A stretch of 64,000 bases of DNA from assembly GCA_032027045.1 (NCBI GenBank), contig JAVSMU010000001.1:1120646-1184645 (forward strand), in the 5' to 3' direction. Made by a program: the position numbers and the translations under genes. Positions 57,246-64,000 of this stretch are shown piece after piece. The DNA is from Truepera sp. (lineage in GTDB: Bacteria; Deinococcota; Deinococci; Deinococcales; Trueperaceae). The notes beneath the pieces are model-generated. The model had not been told where the DNA came from, did not search any database, and saw only the letters and a program-made list of their open reading frames with translations. Position 1 is the stretch's first letter; every line of letters starts with the position of its first letter.

Positions 57246-58171
57246 GCGAAGATGTGCCTCGGCAGCACCGCCGACACGACCCAGTTGGGCATGTCTACCA
57301 CCTCGCTGATGCGTAATCTCACGGCCACGCTGCAGAGCGCGTAGGCGAGGTTCGGCTCCAGGCCGTACTCCCTGCCCAGGTGGTCGATCATGGCGCGGAT
57401 CGCGTCCTTGGTGGCGTCCAGCAGGTCGGGCGCCACGCCCGTCGTGGCGTAGAAGCCCTTGGGCATCGGCTCGCCGGCCGCGCCGGCAGCCACCTCGTAG
57501 CGGGGGTTGGTAAAGCCCGCGCCCTTCTTCAGGTTCACGCGCACGCGCACGGTCATGGCCGTTTCCACCGCAGTGCCGCATACCTCGCCGTCGCCCTGCG
57601 CCGCGTGCGTGTCGCCGATCGATAGCAAGGCGCCGGGAACGGCGACGGGCAGCCACAGCTTGGTGCCCCGCGTGAGGTCGCGCACGTCGAGGTTGCCGCC
57701 CTGCGCGCGTGGGGGCACCACCGAGTGGTGGCCGGCCTCGGCCAGCGCCAGGCCGATGGTGCCGGGGAACGGCCGGGTGGGGAGTTCGATGCCGGGTTGG
57801 AACACCACCCTCTTGGCGTCGTAGCGCGAGATGTTGATGAAGGGCTCGCTGAACTCGTCGGCCAGCAGCCCGAAGCCGGGGATGATGCCGGTCCAGCCCC
57901 AGCCGCTCTCGTCGAAGTCCACGATCTCGATCTCCACCGCGTCGCCCGGAACGGCGCCCGCGACGTAGATGGGGCCCGTGACCGGGTTGACCCTCTCGAA
58001 ATCGAGCACGCCGACGTCGGCTGCCGTGGAGCGCTCGTTCAACTGGTCGCCCGAGGAGTCGATGGTCCGGAGCTCGAGTTCGGCGCCCGGCTCGACGGTG
58101 AGGGCGGGCTCCAGCGAGTTGTCCCAGCCGAAGTGGTGGTGGTGATGGTGGATGGTCTTGAAGCTGCTCAC
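57242..58171 (-). CDS. fmdA: Acetamidase/formamidase family protein
   Basis: A 309-residue amidase that splits short amides such as formamide or acetamide to ammonia and acid. The FmdA pattern is visible: FGWDNSLEPALTVEPG near the start, ADVGVLDFERVNPVTGPIYVAGAVPGD, HHSVVPPRAQGGNLDVRDLTRGTKLWLPV and GDTHAAQGDGEVCGTAVE with the active-site His and Glu. A run of six His (residues 8-13) directly precedes FGWD, where homologues have one or a few His. It is convergent with the baeRF gene. Confidence 0.92.
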   Translation of the reverse strand: MSSFKTIHHHHHHFGWDNSLEPALTVEPGAELELRTIDSSGDQLNERSTAADVGVLDFERVNPVTGPIYVAGAVPGDAVEIEIVDFDESGWGWTGIIPGFGLLADEFSEPFINISRYDAKRVVFQPGIELPTRPFPGTIGLALAEAGHHSVVPPRAQGGNLDVRDLTRGTKLWLPVAVPGALLSIGDTHAAQGDGEVCGTAVETAMTVRVRVNLKKGAGFTNPRYEVAAGAAGEPMPKGFYATTGVAPDLLDATKDAIRAMIDHLGREYGLEPNLAYALCSVAVRLRISEVVDMPNWVVSAVLPRHIFA

Positions 58172-58196
58172 TTGACTACCTCACTCTGTTCGAGAA

Positions 58197-58789
58197 CTAC
58201 GCGGCTAGTTGCCGGCGTCGGTATGCGAGACCCCTCGTCAGGTCTCGCAGTCTGCTGCCGGTGAACGGCAGCGCGGCCAGGTTTTCAGGCGTGAGGGGCT
58301 TATGGGTTCGGGCTAGCAACTGGTCGATAACCCTCTCGGACAGGGCCGGCGGCAATCCGCTGTGAGCGGCGAAGCTGCGAAGCTTGTGGCGCGAGAACCG
58401 TTCTTTGCTACCGCCGAGCTCCAGCGCCAAGGTGTTGTCACCATACGGCAGGGTCGGATGAGGGGCTCGCCGCGCCGCGCGGCAGGTAAGTTGATCATCC
58501 GCCCAGACACCTTGTCCTGAACGCCGGGCAGGCCAATGCGATCGAAAGGATGGGCGCTCTCGAGCGCCGCCGTGAAGCTGAAAGCGGTCAGGTCGGACGG
58601 TATCTCGAGGAGCGGTCGGGCGGCAACCGGCGGCCGGCCGGCCTCGAAGACCTGCACGTCGCCGGCGGTGTCGGAACCCACCGCCAGCAGGAGGGTGAAC
58701 TCATCGTCGGCGGACGCCTTGAGCGCCCTACGTAGCGCGCGCAGCGCGGCGCTCAGTTCGGCGTCTTGTACGTCGAGCCGATCGGCCAT
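58197..58789 (-). pseudogene. hipA relic with deleted kinase core
   Basis: The first part (58789 to about 58459) starts MADRLDV, then has DDEFTLLLAVGSDTAGDVQVF and LPGVQDKVSGR, typical of the N-terminal half of HipA toxin kinases. The coupling domain that should lie after the first seven residues is missing. Near 58455 the frame changes and the text continues LPYGDNTLALELGGSKERFSR..., the HipA C-terminal end, closing at 58197. The catalytic and ATP-binding core between them is gone. No hipB antitoxin is next to it. A dead toxin gene, not a functional kinase. Confidence 0.8.
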
Positions 58790-59110
58790 CGGTGGCCCCT
58801 TCGGACGCGCCGGCATGAGCCGTTCGCGCGCGCTCGCGCCGCACCCAGTAGCCCTTCGGGCACGCAGGCGTGAGCACATACTAGACGGTGCGCCCGGTTA
58901 CATCTGCGTGTGCGCGCAGGACCCACCTATGCCGGAACCACTCCAGGACCCAGGGAGGGTGGAAACTGCACGGGCGCACATAATCCAGTGCCGCCTGCCC
59001 ACCCGGAAGCCCCGGTTCAGGCGGAATCTGCATGCTCACGTAGACGCGGCGCGCGAGGCTTTGCCCTCGCGCGCCGTATCGTTGGAGGGCATCCCTCACC
59101 GTGCTCGGAC
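58790..59110. other. Spacer between hipA relic and ABC operon
   Basis: A 321-bp region without a gene. It holds the strong hairpin at 59047-59076 and, on the minus strand, a TAGTAT box and an AAGGGG site before the hipA relic. No RNA gene seen. Confidence 0.4.
59047..59076 (-). terminator. Terminator-like hairpin after the ABC operon
   Basis: A perfect 12-bp stem (59047-59058 with 59065-59076) with a 6-nt loop, about 35 bp after the stop of the binding protein. No strong U-tract. Confidence 0.6.
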
Positions 59111-60766
59111 TTACTCGGCCCTACGAACCATCTCGTAGTGCACGGGGATGTGCATGGGGTCCACGAAGATCTCCTTCGGGCCCGTGACGTTGGTCGAGTG
59201 CATGCTCACCTGCAGCTCGTGGAAGACAGGGATCCACGGCGCGTCGGCCATGATGTCGACGAAGATGGAGCGCCAGGCCTCCACGCGTTCTGCGTGCTGG
59301 TCGGTGCGGGCGAGGGTGTCGGCGTACGCGGCCCGCGCCTCGATGCCTTCGTTGCAGTACTTGGACCAGTTCCAGCCACCAGGGATGTTGGAGGCGCAGG
59401 CGAGGATGGGCCAGTAGAAGTTGTTGGGGTCGGGGTAGTCGGCGATCCACGCCATGCCGCCGGACCAGAGCAATGGCGCCTCGCCGGCGCCGCCGGCCTC
59501 GATCACGGTGCTCTGGGCCTGGGTGCGGAGTTCGGCGCGCACGCCGATCTCGGCCAGGTCGGCCTGGATGGCCTGGGCGATGCGGTCGTTGGGCGCCACG
59601 TTGTAGGCGTACAGCACGGTGTCGAAGCCGTTGGGGTAACCGGCGTCGGCGAGCAGGGCCTTGGCGGCGGCAACGTCGTAGGGGTAGCCGGCGTAGTCGG
59701 CGGCGTAGCTCTCGAAGAGCGGCGGCAGGATCTGCGTGGCGGGCACGGCGCGGTTGTTGATTATCCGCACGATGCGGTCCTTGTTTATCGCCATGTTGAG
59801 GGCCTGGCGCACGCGCACGTCGGTGAAGGGCTCCATCTGGACGTTGATGGTCACGTAACCCGTCTGCATCTGCTCGCCCACCGCGACCTGCTTGCTCCAG
59901 GTCGGGTCCGCCATGACCTCGGTGTAGCGGGCGCTCGGGATGCCGTCGCCCAGGATGTCAACCTCGCCGCGCTGCAGCCGGAGGAACGCCACGTTCGGGT
60001 CCACGCCCACCTGGAAGGTCAGCTCGTCCAGGTACGGCAGGCCTGCCTCGAAGTAGTCGGGGTTGCGCTCGAGCACGATGCGCTGGCCGAGCACCCACTC
60101 CTTGAGCTTGAAGCCGCCGGTGCCCACCGGCTGGTGGCCGAAGTCGCCGTTGGCGGCCTCGACGGCCTCTCGCGGGACGATGTGCGCGAAGTTCAGGCCG
60201 AGCTTGTGGAGGAACGAGGCGTCGGGTTCGGTGGTCGTGAACTTGACGGTGTGCTCATCGACGACCTCGATGCCGCTCACCCCGTCGGCCTTACCGTCCA
60301 CGAACTCCTGCGCCCCTGCGATGGTGAAGTAGAAGCCTTGACCGGGGCTCTGCGTGGCGGGGTCGAGCGTGCGCTCGAGGCTGTACTTGACGTCTTGCGC
60401 CACAAGGGGGCGGCCGTTGTGGAACTTCACGTCGTCGCGCAACGCGAAGGTGTAGGTGAGGCCGTCGTCGCTCACGGTGTAACTCTCGGCGAGGTGCGGG
60501 ACGAGCTCGGTGGTTCCCGGCACGTAGTCCATCAGGCCGTCGAAGATCGACTTGATGATCGACCAGTTCTGCCAGTCGTAGCCGATCGCCGGGTCCAGGG
60601 TGCTCACGTCGTCTTGGAACGACACGACGGCGCTGCCGCCCTGCTGTGCCATGGCGGTGCCGAAGGTCAGTACCACGAGGGCGGCCAAGGCGCGGCCCAG
60701 CCAGGCTGCCCGCGGCGGGTTGGTGGCGCTGCCCCTGCCCGTCTGGTTGCTGGTCTCGGTGTCCAT
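59111..60766 (-). CDS. Peptide/nickel-type ABC transporter binding protein (SBP family 5)
   Basis: A 551-residue extracytoplasmic solute-binding protein. A long N-terminal signal (an N-region of 22 residues, then LGRALAALVVLTFGTAMA) is followed by the family 5 fold: PHLAESYTVSDDGLTYTFALRDDVKFHNGRPLVAQDV, then FVVGTGGFKLKEW-like GTGGFKLKEWV and RQALNMAINKDRIV. It captures oligopeptides or similar ligands for the two permeases upstream in the operon. The C-terminus is intact. It is the third gene of the operon, and no ATPase gene follows it here. Confidence 0.94.
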   Translation of the reverse strand: MDTETSNQTGRGSATNPPRAAWLGRALAALVVLTFGTAMAQQGGSAVVSFQDDVSTLDPAIGYDWQNWSIIKSIFDGLMDYVPGTTELVPHLAESYTVSDDGLTYTFALRDDVKFHNGRPLVAQDVKYSLERTLDPATQSPGQGFYFTIAGAQEFVDGKADGVSGIEVVDEHTVKFTTTEPDASFLHKLGLNFAHIVPREAVEAANGDFGHQPVGTGGFKLKEWVLGQRIVLERNPDYFEAGLPYLDELTFQVGVDPNVAFLRLQRGEVDILGDGIPSARYTEVMADPTWSKQVAVGEQMQTGYVTINVQMEPFTDVRVRQALNMAINKDRIVRIINNRAVPATQILPPLFESYAADYAGYPYDVAAAKALLADAGYPNGFDTVLYAYNVAPNDRIAQAIQADLAEIGVRAELRTQAQSTVIEAGGAGEAPLLWSGGMAWIADYPDPNNFYWPILACASNIPGGWNWSKYCNEGIEARAAYADTLARTDQHAERVEAWRSIFVDIMADAPWIPVFHELQVSMHSTNVTGPKEIFVDPMHIPVHYEMVRRAE

Positions 60767-60850
60767 TGTTATCTTCCTTTCGCGCCGGTGGCGCAGGTTT
60801 CCGGCACTCGCGCCCTGGCCCCTGAGGGCTTGCGGGCGCGAGGTGTCCGC

Positions 60851-61771
60851 TTAGGAGTACCGGATCCTGGGGTCCAGGGCCGGGTAGACGAGGTCGGCCA
60901 GCAGGTTGCCGACCACCACGAAGAGGGCGGTGACGATGACGCCACCCATGATGACGGGGATGTCCACCAGCTGGATGGCCTGCCAGATCATCTGGCCGAT
61001 GCCTGGCCATCCGAAGACGCTCTCGACGATGACGATGCCGCCCATGAACACGCCGATGTCGAGCCCCACCAGGGCCACCACGGGCAGGACGGCGTTCTTG
61101 AGGACGTGCTTGAAGACCACCTTGGTGGGGAACACGCCCTTGGCGCGGGCCGTGCGCACGTAGTCCTGCCGCAGTACCTCGATCATGGCGCTGCGGGTGA
61201 CTCGCGCGTACCAGCCGCCGCCTGCCAACCCCACCGTTATCGCGGGCAGGATGACGTGCAGCGGCGTGCCGTAGCCGCCCAGGGGGAAGATGGGCAGCAG
61301 GTAGCTGAGGAAGTAGATGAGAAGGAGCCCCACCACGAACTGGGGCGCCGAGACGCCCACGAAGGCCAGCGCCATGACGGTCTGGTCGACGCCCGTGCCG
61401 CGCTTGAGGGCGGCCATGATGCCGGCCGGGAGTCCGATGAGGAGCTCGAAGACTATTCCCGCTAGGGCCAGTTGCACCGTGGGCAGCAGCCTGGCCCTGA
61501 TGAGGCGCGTGACCTCTGCCTTCTGGGCGTAAGACCGCCCCATCTTGCCGGTCACGAGACCCTTGACGTAGCTCACGTACTGCACCGGGAGCGGCCGGTC
61601 GAGGCCCAGTTCGGAGCGGATGCTCGCCACGGTCGCGGGGGTGGCGCTGCGCCCCGCGATCATGCGGGCCGGGTCGGCCGGCAGCAGGAACACGAGCAGG
61701 AACGTGATCACGGTGACGCCCAACATGACGCCCACGGCTTGCAGCAGTCGCTGAGCGAGGTACCAGATCAT
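60851..61771 (-). CDS. ABC transporter permease, DppB type
   Basis: A 306-residue inner-membrane permease with six spans. It has the N-terminal RLLQAVGVMLGVTVITFLLVFLLPADPAR start, typical of DppB/OppB, and the EAA loop YVRTARAKGVFPTKVVFKHVLKNAVLP that docks to the ATPase. It overlaps the DppC-type gene by four bases (ATGA) and precedes the binding protein by 84 bp. Confidence 0.94.
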   Translation of the reverse strand: MIWYLAQRLLQAVGVMLGVTVITFLLVFLLPADPARMIAGRSATPATVASIRSELGLDRPLPVQYVSYVKGLVTGKMGRSYAQKAEVTRLIRARLLPTVQLALAGIVFELLIGLPAGIMAALKRGTGVDQTVMALAFVGVSAPQFVVGLLLIYFLSYLLPIFPLGGYGTPLHVILPAITVGLAGGGWYARVTRSAMIEVLRQDYVRTARAKGVFPTKVVFKHVLKNAVLPVVALVGLDIGVFMGGIVIVESVFGWPGIGQMIWQAIQLVDIPVIMGGVIVTALFVVVGNLLADLVYPALDPRIRYS

Positions 61772-62667
61772 CGGCGCTCCGACAGGTCGAGCGCGTCGCG
61801 CAGGCCCTCGCCCAGGAGGTTGAAGGAGAGGCTGGTGATGAGGATGGACACGCCGGGGAACACGACCAGCCATGGGGCGTTGAGGAAGTATGACTGGCTC
61901 TCGTTGATGATGCCGCCCCACGACGGCGTGGGGGGCTGCACGCCGACTCCCAGGAACGAGAGGCTGGCCTCCAGCAGCACCGTGGTGCTGATGCCCAAGG
62001 TGCCGAACACCATGAGGGTGGAGACGAGGTGCGGCAGGATGTGCTTCACGAGCGTGCGGAAGGTGCCCACGCCCAGGGCGCCGGCCGCCTCGACGAACTC
62101 GCGACGGCCTATCGACAGGACCTGCGCGTACACGGCCCGCGCGATCCATACCCAGTTCACCAGCGCGATGACCAACGCCACGATCCACAGGCTGGGGCGG
62201 AGGATGGCGGCGAGCGCGATGGCGAGGATGAGCGCGGGGAAGGCCGTCATGACGTCGGTTATCCGCATGAGCACGGTCTCCGGGACGCCCCGGAAGTAGC
62301 CGGCGGCGACCCCGACCATCAGGCCGATCAGTACCGCTACGCCGTTGGCCGCCACGCCCACGATGAGGCTGATGCGGGCCCCGTAGATGACGCGCGAGAG
62401 GAGGTCGCGCCCGAGTAGGTCCGTCCCGAACCAGAACGGCCTCTCGGGCGGCAGCGGGAAGCCTTCGAGCGTCAGCCCGTCGAAGTACTGCTTGGCAGGA
62501 TCGTGAGGGGCGAGTAGCGGCGCGAAGATGCTGACGAACAGCACCAGGAGCACACCGATCAGCCCAGCTACGGCTGCGCGGTTGCCCACGAACCTTCTCA
62601 CCCACTTAGGCGCTCGCCCTACTGCACTGCCACGACCGACGGCCTTCGCCGCGCTCCCGCTCGCCAC
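61768..62667 (-). CDS. ABC transporter permease, DppC type
   Basis: A 299-residue permease with six spans. The DppC/OppC N-terminal region (RRFVGNRAAVAGLIGVLLVLFVSIFAPLLAPHDP) and the FGTDLLGRDLLSRVIYGARISL motif are clear, and the EAA loop is FVEAAGALGVGTFRTLVKHILPH. The GTG start at 62667 was chosen because GGGAGGG lies 9 nt upstream. First gene of the ABC operon. Confidence 0.92.
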   Translation of the reverse strand: MASGSAAKAVGRGSAVGRAPKWVRRFVGNRAAVAGLIGVLLVLFVSIFAPLLAPHDPAKQYFDGLTLEGFPLPPERPFWFGTDLLGRDLLSRVIYGARISLIVGVAANGVAVLIGLMVGVAAGYFRGVPETVLMRITDVMTAFPALILAIALAAILRPSLWIVALVIALVNWVWIARAVYAQVLSIGRREFVEAAGALGVGTFRTLVKHILPHLVSTLMVFGTLGISTTVLLEASLSFLGVGVQPPTPSWGGIINESQSYFLNAPWLVVFPGVSILITSLSFNLLGEGLRDALDLSERR

Positions 62668-62708
62668 TGCGTAATGCCCTCCCGGCTCGCCCCAGAACCC
62701 CTCAGACG

Positions 62709-62738
62709 ATTGTATACAGGTGGCTCCGCAACGGCCAA
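62709..62738 (-). promoter_or_regulatory. Promoter of the ABC operon
   Basis: On the minus strand TTGGCC (62733-62738) and TATACAAT (62709-62716) are 16-18 bp apart, depending on which hexamer is used. The leader to the DppC GTG is about 35 nt. Confidence 0.5.
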
Positions 62739-62790
62739 CCGGTCTTGGGTCCGCGGCGTCCAAGGGGCCGGAGTGTCCTGCGCAGGGTCG

Positions 62791-62871
62791 ACCGTGCGCT
62801 TGCCTATCGGGGGCGCGTAGTCCGACATGGGCGCCGAGGAGGACGGGCGAACCGCGCGCTTGCCTATCGGG
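62791..62871. repeat. 21-bp direct repeat spaced by 60 bp
   Basis: ACCG-T/C-GCGCTTGCCTATCGGG occurs at 62791-62811 and 62851-62871, one mismatch, exactly 60 bp apart. The second copy touches the stop codon of the inositol-monophosphatase-family gene. Possible regulator sites or a duplicated segment. Confidence 0.6.
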
Positions 62872-63723
62872 TCACGGGCGGGCCCAGCGGTCCAGGAGCC
62901 CGAACCCGGCGGCGAGCTCACGGGCCTCGCCGGTCACCCGCGGCGCGCCTGCTGCCACGTTCAACTGCGGCGCCCGCAACCAGTCCTCGCCCCCGCCCCA
63001 GATCTCGAAGCTCCCACCGGCCTCGCGGACGATCACGGCGCCCGCTGCCACGTCCCAGGCCTTCAACCCGAACTGCCAGAAGAAGTCAACGCGGCCGTCG
63101 GCCACGAAGCAGAAATCGCGCGCCGCCGAACCGCTGGCGCGAACCCCTGCGGAGGCGCCCGCAAGGCGAGCGAAGAACTGCTGCTGCGCCGCGTGGTCTC
63201 GCACCGACTCGGTGAAGTTCGTGGTGAGCAGCGAGTGCGAGAGAGGTGGGTCCTCCGCGAGCCTCAGGCGCTCGTCGCCAAGCCAGGCGCCGCCGCCCTT
63301 GACGGCCCAGTAGACGCCTCCCGAGGCGGAATCGTAGATGGCTCCCACCACGCTCTCGCCCGCTTGCACCAAGCCGATCGACACGCAGAAGCCGGGGTAG
63401 TTGCGCACGAAGTTGTGGGTTCCGTCGATCGGGTCGATGACCCAGACGGGGTCGGTGTCGTCGAAGTCGGTCAGGCCCTCCTCGCCCAGCAAGCCGAACG
63501 CCGGGTAGGCGGCCCGGAGCTCCTCGGCTATGCGCCTCTGCGCCTCCACGTCCACGCGCGTGACCACGTCACCCGGGGAGGTCTTGGTGCTAATCCCTAA
63601 ATCGGCGTGGCCCCTGAAATGCTGCAACTGCTCGTGCCGCGCCCAACTCCCGACCTTCAGAGCGAGGGGCACGAGGAGGTCCTTGACGGCGTTGAGTTCG
63701 GCGCTGCTCAGCGAGTCTGCCAT
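62872..63723 (-). CDS. Inositol-monophosphatase-family phosphatase
   Basis: A 283-residue Mg-dependent phosphatase. Metal-binding motifs are GEEGL (Glu), DPIDGTHNFVR and AWDVAAGAVIVREAGG. The family cleaves inositol phosphates, fructose-1,6-bisphosphate or PAP, and the true substrate cannot be told from sequence. A TAGCAT box ends 7 nt before the ATG, so it is probably a leaderless message. Confidence 0.92.
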   Translation of the reverse strand: MADSLSSAELNAVKDLLVPLALKVGSWARHEQLQHFRGHADLGISTKTSPGDVVTRVDVEAQRRIAEELRAAYPAFGLLGEEGLTDFDDTDPVWVIDPIDGTHNFVRNYPGFCVSIGLVQAGESVVGAIYDSASGGVYWAVKGGGAWLGDERLRLAEDPPLSHSLLTTNFTESVRDHAAQQQFFARLAGASAGVRASGSAARDFCFVADGRVDFFWQFGLKAWDVAAGAVIVREAGGSFEIWGGGEDWLRAPQLNVAAGAPRVTGEARELAAGFGLLDRWARP

Positions 63724-63730
63724 GCCGACG

Positions 63731-63736
63731 ATGCTA
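63731..63736 (-). promoter_or_regulatory. -10 box of leaderless phosphatase gene
   Basis: TAGCAT on the minus strand ends 7 nt before the ATG at 63723. Confidence 0.5.
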
Positions 63737-63766
63737 ACCCTGAGTAGGCCCCCGACCGGGCGACCC

Positions 63767-64000
63767 TCACCGCGCCATGAAGAAACCGCTGCTGACCCTC
63801 ACCCGCAACGGCCCCCCGGCCAAGCGCCGGCGCACGCCTTCCTCCCACTCGGCAAGGCTTTTCAGGACGGCCGCGCTGGGCGTTTCTGGCAGGTAGACCA
63901 GAGAGCGGAGGTAACCGAGCACGACGGCCTCGTCGTCGACCAGCAGCTCCTCCTCGCGCCTCAGCACGCTCACGCGGTCGAACTGCTCGCCTAGTTGCTC
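63767..64000 (-). CDS. C-terminal end of a possible methyltransferase (partial)
   Basis: 77 codons of an open frame run in from beyond the right edge. The last residues (RRLAGGPLRVRVSSGFFMAR) look like the final strand of a class I SAM-dependent methyltransferase. The earlier part is charged and helical, with REEELLVDDEAVVLGYLRSL. The start lies outside the window, so the assignment is tentative. Confidence 0.45.
   Translation of the reverse strand, partial: EQLGEQFDRVSVLRREEELLVDDEAVVLGYLRSLVYLPETPSAAVLKSLAEWEEGVRRRLAGGPLRVRVSSGFFMAR

Noticed and set aside
58197-58430. A separate small gene of 77 codons
   Set aside because: It is the C-terminal end of the hipA relic in a shifted frame, with no start signal of its own.
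62619-62828. Small minus-strand ORF between the phosphatase gene and the ABC operon
   Set aside because: It overlaps the DppC start and the ABC promoter; its repeated PIGKR text comes only from the DNA direct repeat.

Overview
The window is a piece of a high-GC bacterial chromosome. It most likely comes from a Deinococcota member of the Truepera type. This is an inference from gene content and promoter style, not from a marker gene. The evidence is a TamB-like protein of about 3,420 residues, an Lpt-like envelope cassette in a genome that otherwise looks Deinococcus/Thermus-like, a type IV minor-pilin locus with a large ComZ/DUF4900-like protein, and many genes whose start codon lies 6-8 nt after a TANNNT -10 box, the leaderless layout known from Deinococcus.

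Layout. 1-5.6 kb: nusA (start only) and rimP on the minus strand, an unknown gene, then pheS-pheT and a small membrane protein. Both the rimP and pheS leaders carry terminator-like hairpins. 5.7-13.2 kb: glmS, a small acidic protein, a TPR protein overlapping glgA, a CtpA-type protease behind a tiny coupled uORF, and pckA. 13.3-23.6 kb: one giant tamB-like gene. 23.8-34.5 kb: acyP-trpC, an inactive/active M16 peptidase pair, LptA-like / LptD-like / LptFG-like genes, then rsh and a low-molecular-weight tyrosine phosphatase.

34.5-45.6 kb is an accessory pilus island. A major pilin with a structured leader is followed by an IS5-family element abutting a broken aroM-like gene. Two tandem minor-pilin operons follow, PilX-FimT-PilV-PilW and FimT-PilV-PilW-ComZ-like. 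A second, frameshifted IS5-family element sits exactly at the stop codon of the last gene. The first operon and the spacers look clearly less GC-rich than the rest. A lipoprotein subtilase and a possible TnpB relic follow.

47.5-51.8 kb (minus) is a tightly overlapped six-gene operon: an anchored Asp/His-rich protein, a single-span protein, ApbE flavin transferase, a haem-type ferric-reductase-like membrane protein, a response regulator and a histidine kinase. An 11-bp-phased GGTTA direct repeat lies upstream. This is my best candidate for an undescribed system, a metal- or redox-responsive envelope flavin/electron pathway.

51.9-64 kb: a VOC protein, an MMPL transporter, a GNAT, a release-factor-like (baeRF) protein, a formamidase with a natural six-His run, a hipA relic, a peptide-type ABC transporter (binding protein and two permeases), an inositol-monophosphatase-family gene and the end of a possible methyltransferase. 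Three intergenic tandem arrays (30, 18 and 22 bp units) are present. No tRNA, rRNA or CRISPR was seen.
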